A stretch of DNA of 64,000 nucleotides, from contig NZ_CP114065.1 in assembly GCF_027627575.1 (NCBI RefSeq), forward strand, positions 5,084,001 to 5,148,000, given 5' to 3'. Source of the stretch: Kribbella sp. CA-293567. Its GTDB lineage: Bacteria; Actinomycetota; Actinomycetes; Propionibacteriales; Kribbellaceae. The first letter of the stretch is position 1, and each line of letters begins with the position of its first letter. The translations under genes and the position numbers were made by a program. Below the pieces are notes generated by a model that saw nothing but the letters and a program-made list of their open reading frames with translations, did no database searches and was not told the DNA's origin. Shown piece by piece: positions 8,720 through 16,835 of this stretch.

Positions 8720-9990
8720 TTGTCGACTGCCCGCTTGGCGTCGGCGAGCGCCTTGGACCAGGCCTGGTCGGGCTGGAGCTTGCCCTGCTCGACGGCGGTG
8801 AGGGCGTCGCCGATGCCGTCCCCGACCACCTGGTTGTCAGGACCGAGGTAGACCGGCTTCAGTTGCTTGGCCGACTCTCCGAAGATCTTGCCGACCGGCG
8901 CGTTGTTGAAATAGGCGTTGACGGCCCCCGACACGGCCGGGTCGTCGATGGCCTGCGGTGACGACGGGAAGTTGTTCTTGGCCTTGAACGCCGCGGTCTG
9001 ACCGGCCGGGCCGGTCAGGAACTTGGCGAGCTCGGCGGCCTCCTTCGGGTGCTTGCTCTGCGCCGGTACGGCGAGGAACGATCCGCCCCGCACCGCGCCC
9101 TCACCGGGCACCCGGGCGACGTCCCACTTGCCCGCGTTCTCCGGACCGGCCTGGTCCTTGATGATGCCGAGCATCCAGGCCGGGCACGGGATGGTGGCGA
9201 AGGTGCCCTTCTTGAAGCCCGCGTTCCAGGCCGGGCTCCACATCTGCAGCTTGCCGGACAGCCCGGCTCCGACCATCTCGACCGACCGGTCCCACGCGGC
9301 CCGGACGCCGGGATTGCTGTCCACGATCAGTTCGTTCGAGCGGTCGAAGTAGGTCTGGTCGCCCTGCTGCATCAGGATGTTCTGGTACACCCCACCCGCG
9401 GTGTCGAAGAAGCTCGAACCAGTGCCGGCGGCAACGAACTTCTTGCCGGTGGCAAGGTATCCGTCCCAGGTCGGCCAGAGCGCCCCGACCGCGGCCCGAT
9501 CGGTCGGCAGACCCGCCTTGGCGAACAGGTCGGTGCGGTAACACATGCCCTGGGCACCGATGTCGGTACCGAGGCCGACCAGCTTCTTGCCGTCCGACGT
9601 CAGAGCCTGCTGCCACTTCCAGTCCAGGAAGTTGCCCTTCAGCTCGCCGGCGCCCTGGTCGAGCAGGTTGACGAACTGGTCGGGCTTGCCCATCAGCTTG
9701 ATCAGGATGCCCTCCTCCAGCGCGACCACGTCACCGGCGCCGCTGCCGGCGGTCAGCCACTGCTGCAGCTTGGGCGTGTAGTCGGCGAGTTTGGCGATGT
9801 TCTCCTGCTTGACCCGGATGTCCGGATGCGAGGCCTCGTAGTCCTTGATCAGCTCGTCGTACCCGAACTGCCCGAAGGTCTTGATCGTCAGCGTGACCTT
9901 GCCGTCCGCCGACTCCTCACCGCCGCCCCCGCAGCCTGTCGCCAGCAGAGCCACACCCATGGTGACGGCAAGCGCTTTCCTGATTCGCAT
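8716..9990 (-). CDS. extracellular sugar-binding lipoprotein, CebE-like
   Basis: Captures oligosaccharide outside the cell and delivers it to the two permeases. 424 residues with a lipoprotein signal peptide: MRIRK, a hydrophobic core and a lipobox LLATGCGG with Cys at about residue 20. The mature part matches family 1 solute-binding proteins (VTLTIKTFGQFGYDELIKDY, LTAGSGAGDVVALEEG, LWPTWDGYL, KHPKEAAELAKFLTGPAGQ). GGAAGG precedes ATG 9990 by 8 bases. It is first in the leftward importer operon, whose promoter region contains CebR-like boxes shared with the divergent cellulase. The substrate is therefore probably cellobiose or cello-oligosaccharides. Confidence 0.92.
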   Translation of the reverse strand: MRIRKALAVTMGVALLATGCGGGGEESADGKVTLTIKTFGQFGYDELIKDYEASHPDIRVKQENIAKLADYTPKLQQWLTAGSGAGDVVALEEGILIKLMGKPDQFVNLLDQGAGELKGNFLDWKWQQALTSDGKKLVGLGTDIGAQGMCYRTDLFAKAGLPTDRAAVGALWPTWDGYLATGKKFVAAGTGSSFFDTAGGVYQNILMQQGDQTYFDRSNELIVDSNPGVRAAWDRSVEMVGAGLSGKLQMWSPAWNAGFKKGTFATIPCPAWMLGIIKDQAGPENAGKWDVARVPGEGAVRGGSFLAVPAQSKHPKEAAELAKFLTGPAGQTAAFKAKNNFPSSPQAIDDPAVSGAVNAYFNNAPVGKIFGESAKQLKPVYLGPDNQVVGDGIGDALTAVEQGKLQPDQAWSKALADAKRAVDK

Positions 9991-10021
9991 GATGAAACCC
10001 TTCCGATCCGGCCAGCAAAAT

Positions 10022-10035
10022 TGGAAGCGCTCCCA
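10022..10035. promoter_or_regulatory. CebR-like operator 1 (importer side)
   Basis: TGGAAGCGCTCCCA is one base from the perfect palindrome TGGGAGCGCTCCCA known as the CebR box of Streptomyces. It lies 32 bases upstream of the binding-protein start codon, in a position to block the importer promoter or its early transcript. Confidence 0.82.
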
Positions 10036-10124
10036 GTACTACGGACGCCGAGGCCACGGTGACGCCGCTGAGTCAGCGCCGGTCAACCCGATCGAACTGA
10101 GGGGCGGTGCTCGGGTTTCAAAAC

Positions 10125-10138
10125 TGGGAGCGCTTCCG
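10125..10138. promoter_or_regulatory. CebR-like operator 2 (middle)
   Basis: TGGGAGCGCTTCCG is a CebR-like palindrome with two changes at the right end. It is centred about 103 bases from operator 1 and 135 bases from operator 3 and could act on either divergent promoter or allow looping. Confidence 0.75.
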
Positions 10139-10197
10139 GTCGACCATAGGGCACGCGGGGCCTGGTGTGAAGAGCAGATTTCCCGAGTGTTTCAGTC

Positions 10198-10226
10198 TTG
10201 ACACGCCGCGAGGCCGTCGGCAGCAT
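10198..10226 (+). promoter_or_regulatory. possible cellulase promoter
   Basis: TTGACA at 10198-10203 matches the -35 consensus. A 17-base spacer leads to CAGCAT at 10221-10226, a weak -10. Operator 3 would then lie in the 5' leader about 34 bases downstream, a normal roadblock position for a LacI-type repressor. The -10 is poor, so this is tentative. Confidence 0.4.
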
Positions 10227-10259
10227 GCACAGGGACGCCGCTGACTCGTTGGCCGAAAG

Positions 10260-10273
10260 TGAAAGCGCTCCCA
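10260..10273. promoter_or_regulatory. CebR-like operator 3 (cellulase side)
   Basis: TGAAAGCGCTCCCA, two changes from the CebR-box palindrome, lies 27 bases upstream of the cellulase ATG, just before its GGAGG ribosome site. Confidence 0.8.
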
Positions 10274-10300
10274 GCGCACTTCCCTCCGGAGGCAGCCGCA

Positions 10301-13300
10301 ATGACCAGATTCCGAAGGCTTTCGGCGCTCAGCCTGAGCGTCTTCCTTCTCGTTCCCCTGACCAGTGCCGTACCAGCCGCCGCGGCCGACGCTCCGGCGT
10401 ACGAGCGGCTGCTCAACGGGGACTTCGACAGCGGAGTCAAGACTCCGTGGTGGACCAGCGGGAACACTCCGCCGACCGTCGCCGACGGGCGGCTGTGCGC
10501 GCAGATTCCGGGCGGCACGGTGAACGTGTGGGACTCGATGATCGGCCAGGACGACATGCCGGTGGAGGCCGGGCAGCCCTACACGCTGCGTTTCGACGCC
10601 TCGGCCACCCGGGCGGCCACCTTCCGGGCCGTCGCCCAGACCGCCTCGAAGCCGGTGGCTACGGTGATGAACAAGACGGTCAACGTCACCACCACTCCGC
10701 AGACGTTCACCTTCACGGCCAACTCGCCGGCCACGGCGGAGCATCTTCAGGTCAGCTTCCAGGCAGGTGGCAGCGCTGAGCCGTACACGCTCTGCCTGGA
10801 CAACATCTCGCTCGTCGGAGGTGTCGTGCCACCTGGTGGGGTCCGGGACCTCGGGTCCCCGGTCCGCGTGAACCAGCTCGGCTACCTCGAGAACGGCCCG
10901 AAGCGGGCCACCTACGTCACCGACCTGACCCGGCCGCAGTCCTGGCGACTGCTCGACGCCGCGAGCGGTGTCGTTGCCCACGGCAAGACCAAGCCGCACG
11001 GCGCCGACGCGATGTCCGGCACGAACGTCCAGCTGATCGACTTCGACCGGTACCGCGGTGCGGGCGAGGGCTACCGTCTCGCGGTCGGCGACCAGCTCAG
11101 CGAGCCGTTCACGATCAGCGACGACCTCTACAGCTCACTACGCCAGGACGCGCTCGCCTACTTCTACAACAACCGCAGCGGTATCCCCATCGAGGCCCAG
11201 TACGTCGGCGCCGAGCGAGCACGGCTTGCCGGTCACGTCGGCATCGCGCCGAACAAGGGTGACGTCTCGGTCCCCTGCTTCCCGGGGACGTGCACGTACA
11301 GCCTCGACGTACAAGGTGGCTGGTACGACGCCGGCGACCACGGCAAGTACGTCGTCAACGGCGCGCTGGCCGCGTGGCAGTTGCTCGACCAGTACGAGCA
11401 GTCCGGCGATCAGCCGCTGCGGATTCCCGAAGCAGGCAACAAGATCCCGGACCTTCTCGACGAGGCGAAGTGGCAGGTCGACTTCCTGCTGAGGATGCAG
11501 GGACCCTCCGGGATGGTGCACCACAAGATCCATGACGTGAAGTGGACCGGCCTGCCGCTCAAGCCGGCCGCGGATCCGCAGCAGCGCTACCTCTATCCCC
11601 CGTCGACGGCCGCGACCCTCAACGTCGCCGCGGTCGGCGCCCGCTGCGCCCGGGTCTATGCGCGCTGGGACAAGGCCTTCGCCGCACAATGTCTGGCGGC
11701 GGCGGACAAGGCCTGGAAGGCAGCACTACAGAACCCCGCGATCTATGCACCCGACGGCGGAGAAGGCGGTGGCGCGTACGACGACGTCAAGGTGACCGAC
11801 GAGTTCTCCTGGGCCGCAGCCGAGCTTTTCGCCACCACCGGCAAGCAGTCGTTCAAGCGAGCCATCACGACGCAACTCAAGGCCGCGGACGGCTTCTCCT
11901 GGCAGGAGACGGGCGGCCTGGCCGACCTCGCTCTGGCCAGGGCGACGTCGCGGTTGTCCCTGCTCGAGCGGTTGAAGCTCACGCTGCGGATCAGCAAGGT
12001 GGCCGACGAGTACGTCGCCGATCTCCGCTCGCAGGGTTATGCCAATCCCTACCTGCCGAGCGATGGCAAGTACGTCTGGGGATCGAACAGCGCGGTCGCC
12101 AACAACTCGATGATCATGGCAACTGCTTACGACCTGACCCACCTCGGCAAGTACCGGGAGGCGGCGCTGGAATCACTCGACTACCTGCTCGGGCGAAACG
12201 CGCTCAACCAGTCTTATGTCACCGGCTACGGCGAACGCGCCAGCCACAACCAGCACCACCGCTTCTGGGCGAAGGCACTGGACCCCGCACTGCCCGCACC
12301 TGCTCCCGGATCGCTTGCCGGTGGACCGAACTCGGGGCTGCAGGACCCCGTCGCACTGCGTGGTCTTCAGGGATGCGCGCCGGCCACCTGCTATCTCGAC
12401 CACACCGGTTCGTACTCCACCAACGAGGTCGCGGTGAACTGGAACTCCGCCCTCGCCTGGATCACCGCCTTCGCGGACACCTCGACCCGGCGGTCCTGGC
12501 CGCACGCCGCCGCTGCTGCTGGTGCCGGCGCGGCGCCTGCGAAGGTGCTGGCCAGTCCGGTCGACCTGACCAGCGGCCTCTACGTCAATCCCACCTCGAC
12601 CCCCAAGACGTGGGTCAACAACAACGGCAGCGACTCCAGAGCCGCGACCATCAACAGCAACATCGCCAGCAAGCCGACGGCCAAGTGGTTCGGCAACCCA
12701 CCCTCCGGTACGACGATCGGCGCGATGGTCGGCGCCTATGTCGGGGCCGCCGACAGCGCGGACAAGCTGCCGATCCTGGTCGCCTACAACCTGCCCGGCC
12801 GGGACGCGTGTGGCGGTCATTCGGGCGGCGGTGCCGGGTCGCCGGCGGCGTACCGGACGTGGATCTCGGCCTTCGCGGACTCGATCGGCACCCGGCCTGC
12901 CGTGGTCGTGCTCGAACCGGACGCGCTGGGTGACTTCGAGTGCATGACCGCGGCGCAGATCAGCGAACGCAACGGCATGCTCGCCTTCGCCACCCAGCAG
13001 TTCAAGGACCGCGCGCCGAACACCTGGGCCTACCTGGACGCCGGCAACGCCGGATGGGTGCCGGCCGCAACGATGGCGCAACGGCTGCAGGGTGCGGGGA
13101 TCGCCGACGCCCGCGGTTTCGCGGTGAACGTCTCGAACTACTACACCACCAGCGCGTCGATCACCTATGCGAACAACGTGCGCACCGGCCTCGGTACGGC
13201 GAAACCGTTCGTCATCGACACCAGCCGCAACGGCAACGGGTCGAGCGGCGTGTGGTGCAACCCGGCCGGCCGCAAGCTCGGCAGCTCACCCCAGATCGGC

Positions 13301-13429
13301 GGCGGCGCCGAGCTGCTGCTCTGGATCAAGGTCCCCGGCAACTCCGACGGCGCATGCGGCACTGCCCCGACCGTCCCCGCAGGCACCTTCTCCCCCGACC
13401 TCGCCACCCGCCTGATCTCCGGCACCTGA
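10301..13429 (+). CDS. secreted bifunctional cellulase: CBM-like, Ig-like, GH9 and GH6 in one chain
   Basis: Predicted extracellular cellulase of 1,042 residues with two catalytic domains. Order: Sec signal peptide (1-30); carbohydrate-binding module of the CBM4/9 type (about 35-170, LLNGDFDSG... TLCLDNISLVG); N-terminal Ig-like GH9 domain (about 188-270, VRVNQLGYLENG); GH9 (about 275-730) with nucleophile/base region GGWYDAGDHGKY (Asp343, Asp346) and acid Glu709 in YSTNEVAVNWNSALAW; an Ala-rich linker; GH6 (about 748-1040) with Asp835 in PGRDACGGH, proton donor Asp874 in VVVLEPDALGDF and Asp973 in VIDTSRNGNG. ATG 10301 is chosen over GTG 10259 because GGAGG is at 10288-10292 and the signal peptide then starts properly. 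GH9 is usually endo- or processive and GH6 endo or non-reducing-end exo; which modes apply here cannot be read. It is divergent from the sugar importer, sharing CebR-like boxes. Confidence 0.93.
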   Translation: MTRFRRLSALSLSVFLLVPLTSAVPAAAADAPAYERLLNGDFDSGVKTPWWTSGNTPPTVADGRLCAQIPGGTVNVWDSMIGQDDMPVEAGQPYTLRFDASATRAATFRAVAQTASKPVATVMNKTVNVTTTPQTFTFTANSPATAEHLQVSFQAGGSAEPYTLCLDNISLVGGVVPPGGVRDLGSPVRVNQLGYLENGPKRATYVTDLTRPQSWRLLDAASGVVAHGKTKPHGADAMSGTNVQLIDFDRYRGAGEGYRLAVGDQLSEPFTISDDLYSSLRQDALAYFYNNRSGIPIEAQYVGAERARLAGHVGIAPNKGDVSVPCFPGTCTYSLDVQGGWYDAGDHGKYVVNGALAAWQLLDQYEQSGDQPLRIPEAGNKIPDLLDEAKWQVDFLLRMQGPSGMVHHKIHDVKWTGLPLKPAADPQQRYLYPPSTAATLNVAAVGARCARVYARWDKAFAAQCLAAADKAWKAALQNPAIYAPDGGEGGGAYDDVKVTDEFSWAAAELFATTGKQSFKRAITTQLKAADGFSWQETGGLADLALARATSRLSLLERLKLTLRISKVADEYVADLRSQGYANPYLPSDGKYVWGSNSAVANNSMIMATAYDLTHLGKYREAALESLDYLLGRNALNQSYVTGYGERASHNQHHRFWAKALDPALPAPAPGSLAGGPNSGLQDPVALRGLQGCAPATCYLDHTGSYSTNEVAVNWNSALAWITAFADTSTRRSWPHAAAAAGAGAAPAKVLASPVDLTSGLYVNPTSTPKTWVNNNGSDSRAATINSNIASKPTAKWFGNPPSGTTIGAMVGAYVGAADSADKLPILVAYNLPGRDACGGHSGGGAGSPAAYRTWISAFADSIGTRPAVVVLEPDALGDFECMTAAQISERNGMLAFATQQFKDRAPNTWAYLDAGNAGWVPAATMAQRLQGAGIADARGFAVNVSNYYTTSASITYANNVRTGLGTAKPFVIDTSRNGNGSSGVWCNPAGRKLGSSPQIGGGAELLLWIKVPGNSDGACGTAPTVPAGTFSPDLATRLISGT

Positions 13430-13453
13430 CCCCACAACGCAACTCACCCCCGT

Positions 13454-13499
13454 GACCGGCGAGTTACCCCCTGTACGAACCTGGGGTAGCCCGCCGGTC
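13454..13499 (+). terminator. hairpin after the cellulase gene
   Basis: Arms GACCGGCGAGTTACCCC (13454-13470) and GGGGTAGCCCGCCGGTC (13483-13499) pair at 15 of 17 positions around a 12-base loop. It lies 25 bases after the cellulase stop, before the convergent VWA gene. Confidence 0.7.
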
Positions 13500-13500
13500 G

Positions 13501-13568
13501 CGGGGGTAAGTCTTGGACAGTCACGGGGTAGGTCTTGGACAGTCGCGGGGGTAGGTCTTGGACAGTCG
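13501..13568. repeat. three tandem copies of a 22-23 base unit
   Basis: The unit CGGGGGTAGGTCTTGGACAG followed by TCG or TCA occurs at 13501-13523 (one base different), 13524-13545 (one G shorter) and 13546-13568. The core GTCTTGGACAGTC is identical in two copies and differs by one base in the other. It lies in the 146-base gap between the cellulase and the convergent VWA gene, only 8 bases from the VWA stop. Function unknown; it could be a dispersed intergenic repeat. Confidence 0.85.
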
Positions 13569-13575
13569 CGGGGGG

Positions 13576-14529
13576 CTACGGGAAGCGGGAGGCCAGGGCG
13601 ATGCAGGCGCCGGCCGAGGCGAGCGTGAGCAGCATCGCGATGCCGGCGAAGCGGGACGTCACCTCTTTGTCGACCTGGTCGTAGCCGACCGAGGAACCGA
13701 TGTCCTTGTAGACGTCTTCCAGCTCACCCGCGGACTCGGCCGTGTAGGCCTCGCCACCGGTGATCTCGGCGACGCTGCGCAGCTCGGCGCGGTCCGGGGG
13801 AACGCGCTGGCGGATGCCGTCCATCTCGATGAAGCCCGAGTCGGTGCCGAAGGTGATCGTGTAGACGGGCGTGTTCTTCGCCTTCGCCGCCTGCGCGCCC
13901 TCCTGCGCCGTTCGCCCGACCGTGCGCTTGCCGTCGGACAGCAGCACGATCCGGGCCGGGGCCGGGTCGTTCGGGTGCTCGGGGTCCGGCGGCACCTGGG
14001 TGAGCGACTGCAGCGAGGTGAAGATGCCCTCGCCGGTGGCGGTCGACTCGGCCAGCTCCAGTCCGTCGATCGACCGCTGCACGGTGGCCCGGTCGGTGGT
14101 CGGCGGCACGATGATCGACGCGGTCCCGGCGAAGTTCACCAGCGACACGTTGAACTTCGACGGCAGCTGGTTGACGAAGTTCTTCGCCGACCGCTTCGCC
14201 GCCTCCAGCCGGTTCGGGTCGACGTCGGTGGCCATCATCGACAGCGAGACGTCGATCGCGACCACGATGGTGGCCCGCTCCCGCGGCACCTTGACCTCGT
14301 CCTTGGGCTGCGCGAACGCGACCACGCACGACGCCGTGGCGAACAGCGCCAGTACGACGGCCAGGTGCCGGCGCCACTGCGGCCGGCGCGGTGCGACCCG
14401 GTCGAGCAGCGCGATGTTGGTGAAGCGCAGCGCGTACTGCGCTCGCCGGCGCTGCAGCAGGACGTACGCGATGACGACGACCGGGATGATGAGCAGGAAC
14501 CACAGTCTGGCCGGAGACAGGAACTCCAT
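13576..14529 (-). CDS. VWA-domain membrane protein (BatA-like)
   Basis: 317 residues. It starts with a short hydrophobic segment (ARLWFLLIIPVVVIAYVLL), a second helix around residues 55-72, then a von Willebrand factor A domain with the metal-site motif DVSLS (in VVAIDVSLSMMATDVDP) and downstream Thr/Asp (STATGEG, VLLSDGKRT), and ends with a C-terminal helix. This is the BatA/aerotolerance layout: N-terminal helices, periplasm-facing VWA and a C-terminal anchor. The start overlaps the DUF58 stop by one base (TGATG). With the MoxR ATPase and DUF58 genes it forms a conserved three-gene unit thought to assist folding or metal insertion of partner proteins; the client here is unknown. Confidence 0.88.
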   Translation of the reverse strand: MEFLSPARLWFLLIIPVVVIAYVLLQRRRAQYALRFTNIALLDRVAPRRPQWRRHLAVVLALFATASCVVAFAQPKDEVKVPRERATIVVAIDVSLSMMATDVDPNRLEAAKRSAKNFVNQLPSKFNVSLVNFAGTASIIVPPTTDRATVQRSIDGLELAESTATGEGIFTSLQSLTQVPPDPEHPNDPAPARIVLLSDGKRTVGRTAQEGAQAAKAKNTPVYTITFGTDSGFIEMDGIRQRVPPDRAELRSVAEITGGEAYTAESAGELEDVYKDIGSSVGYDQVDKEVTSRFAGIAMLLTLASAGACIALASRFP

Positions 14530-15518
14530 CAGCGAGCCACTCCCTTCGGCGGTTGGTGCAGGCGGGGCGCCATTCGCTTGTAGGCGAGGACGAACCGCAC
14601 GGTGTCGGCGACCCAGTCACGGTCGGTCCGCAGGACCAGATGTCCGGCTCCCACCCTACGCAGGGCGGTTCTGGTTCGTTCGCGCTGCGCCAGGGCGGCC
14701 GCGGCGTACTCCTCGCGCACCCGCTGCTTGCGGGTGTCGATCTCCCGGATCGCTCCGGTCTCGGGGTCGCCGATCAGGACGACACCGATGTTGGGCAGCT
14801 CCAGCTCGCGCGGGTCGACGATCTCGACCGCGAGCACCTGGTGCTGGGCGGTCAGCTTGCGCATCGCGCGCTCCCAGGACGGCTCCATCCGGCTGTCGAC
14901 CTCGCCGTCCTCCGGAGTGAGGAAGTCCGACACGATCACTCGGAGGCCGCGTTTGCGCTGCGTCCGGGCCATCGAGTCCAGCGCGCCGGCCAGGTCGCTG
15001 CGGGCCTGGTGCTCGCCTTGGGCGGTCTCGGCCAGCAGCGCCCGGAGCAGACCGTAGAGCGCCAGCCGGCCGGAGCGGGCGGGCCAGCGGCGCAGCATCG
15101 AGTCGCGCAGCATCAGCCCACCGAAGCGGTCGCCGAGCCGGTGGGTCAGGAAGCCGACGGTCGCGACGGCCGCCACCGCCAGCTCGCGCTTCTCCAGCTG
15201 GGTGGTACCGAAGTCCATCGACGCGGACAGGTCGACCAGCGCCCAGGTCTCCAGTTCGCGATCGGCGATCAGGTCGCGAACGTGCGGCACCGTGGTCCGG
15301 GCGGTGACGGCCCAGTCCATCCGCCGGACGTCGTCGCCGACCTGGTACTCACGCGCCTCGGCCAGCTCGGTGCCCGGGCCGGGCAGCAGGCCGAGGTGCT
15401 CACCGTGCAGGTAGCCCTCCAGCCGGCGCACGACCGTCAGTTCGAGCCGGCGCAGGGCGCGCTCGGGAGCGAGCTGCGAGATCGTCATCGCAACCCGCGG
15501 GTCCGGTCGGTTGGGCAT
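14529..15518 (-). CDS. DUF58 family protein
   Basis: 329 residues, cytoplasmic, with the family core GPGTELAEAREYQVGDDVRRMDW followed by a VWA-like half (TWALVDLSASMDFGTTQLEK, VIVSDFLTPED). It is the middle gene of a MoxR-DUF58-VWA operon, 10 bases after moxR and overlapping the VWA start by one base. A later start at MTISQL (residue 11) is possible because family members often begin close to this point. The role is inferred from the operon type, in which a MoxR AAA+ ATPase works with VWA partners. Confidence 0.87.
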   Translation of the reverse strand: MPNRPDPRVAMTISQLAPERALRRLELTVVRRLEGYLHGEHLGLLPGPGTELAEAREYQVGDDVRRMDWAVTARTTVPHVRDLIADRELETWALVDLSASMDFGTTQLEKRELAVAAVATVGFLTHRLGDRFGGLMLRDSMLRRWPARSGRLALYGLLRALLAETAQGEHQARSDLAGALDSMARTQRKRGLRVIVSDFLTPEDGEVDSRMEPSWERAMRKLTAQHQVLAVEIVDPRELELPNIGVVLIGDPETGAIREIDTRKQRVREEYAAAALAQRERTRTALRRVGAGHLVLRTDRDWVADTVRFVLAYKRMAPRLHQPPKGVAR

Positions 15519-15528
15519 CTGTTCGGGC

Positions 15529-16563
15529 CTAGACGAACTCGGGCCGGCCGGAGCCGTCGCTGCCGTCGCGCCAGACCGGCTGCGGCGGCGGGACGGTGGC
15601 CAGGATCCGCTCGACCACGGCGCGCGGGTCGATGTTGTCGGCGACCGCGTCGAAGGTCAGGCCGAGCCGGTGCCCCATCACGTCGAGAGCGACCGTCTGG
15701 ACGTCGCTGGGCAGCAGGTAGTCGCGGCCGTGGATCAGCGCGAGCGCCCGGCCGGCCGAGACCAGGCCGAGGGTCGCCCGGGGGCTGACACCGAGCTCGA
15801 TGATCGGCTCCAGGTCGGGCAGGTGGAAGTCGGACGGCGTCCGGGTCGCCATCACCAGGCGGACCGCGTACTCCGCGACCAGGTTGTGCACGAAGACCTG
15901 CTCGGCCGAGCGCTGCAGCTCCATGATCGTCTCGGGCTTCAGCACCTGGCGCGCCGACGGCGGGTCGACGCTCATCCGGCGGAGGATCTCGAACTCCTCG
16001 TGGCCGCGCGGATGCGGGACGTCGATCTTGACCAGGAACCGGTCGCGCTGGGCCTCGGGCAACGGGTAGACGCCCTCGGACTCGATCGGGTTCTGGGTCG
16101 CGATCACGATGAACGGCTTGGGCATCGGGAAGGTCTGGCCGCCGATCGACACCTGCCGCTCGGCCATCAGCTCCAGCATCGCCGACTGCACCTTGGCCGG
16201 GGCCCGGTTCACCTCGTCGGCCAGCACGAAGTTCACGAAGGTCGGGCCGAGCTCGATGTCGAACGCCTCGCGGGTCTGCCGGTAGATCCGGGTGCCGACG
16301 ATGTCGGAGGGCACCAGGTCGGGGGTGAACTGGATCCGGGCGAACGAGCCACCGACCACCGACGCGAAGGTCCGGACGGCCAGCGTCTTCGCGACCCCGG
16401 GCACGCCCTCGAGCAGGCAGTGACCCTTGGCGAGCAGCGACACCATCAGCGTCTCGACCATGTGCTCCTGGCCGACGATCACCCGCTTGACCTCGGTGAT
16501 CGCCTCGCTGACCAGGTGAGACTGCTGGGCCACTGACCCTGCCGGCACAGTGGTTTCGGTCAT
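15529..16563 (-). CDS. MoxR-family AAA+ ATPase
   Basis: 344 residues. Walker A is LLEGVPGVAKT, Walker B LADEVNRAP, sensor 1 IATQNPIE and the arginine-finger region LPEAQRDRFLVKIDVPHP, all typical of the RavA/MoxR group, with a C-terminal lid (GVSPRATLGLVSAGRALAL). ATG 16563 is chosen over an upstream frame start at 16653 because GGAAGGAC precedes it and the extra N-terminus is not conserved in style. It is first in the leftward MoxR-DUF58-VWA operon. It acts as a chaperone-like remodelling ATPase; the substrate is unknown. Confidence 0.92.
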   Translation of the reverse strand: MTETTVPAGSVAQQSHLVSEAITEVKRVIVGQEHMVETLMVSLLAKGHCLLEGVPGVAKTLAVRTFASVVGGSFARIQFTPDLVPSDIVGTRIYRQTREAFDIELGPTFVNFVLADEVNRAPAKVQSAMLELMAERQVSIGGQTFPMPKPFIVIATQNPIESEGVYPLPEAQRDRFLVKIDVPHPRGHEEFEILRRMSVDPPSARQVLKPETIMELQRSAEQVFVHNLVAEYAVRLVMATRTPSDFHLPDLEPIIELGVSPRATLGLVSAGRALALIHGRDYLLPSDVQTVALDVMGHRLGLTFDAVADNIDPRAVVERILATVPPPQPVWRDGSDGSGRPEFV

Positions 16564-16835
16564 GCCTGTCCTTCCGGGGTCCGCGGAGGACCTTGTCTGC
16601 GCTCGGGAACTAGTGCGCCATTCCATCAGATGCATGGGGCGCGACGTGACCATGCCCCGCCCGGCTCCCCTCCTATCCTCCCCACCGGGCCAAATCCGAA
16701 CACTCCGGCGGCCCTCCGGCCGGGTCCTCGCCGGCCGATCGGAGGCCCCCGGACGGCGATCGGGGACACCTTCGTACGCCGTACCGGCCGGGCTCGGGCG
16801 ACAGCGCTACCAGGGATGTGGTGGGATTGGTGGCG

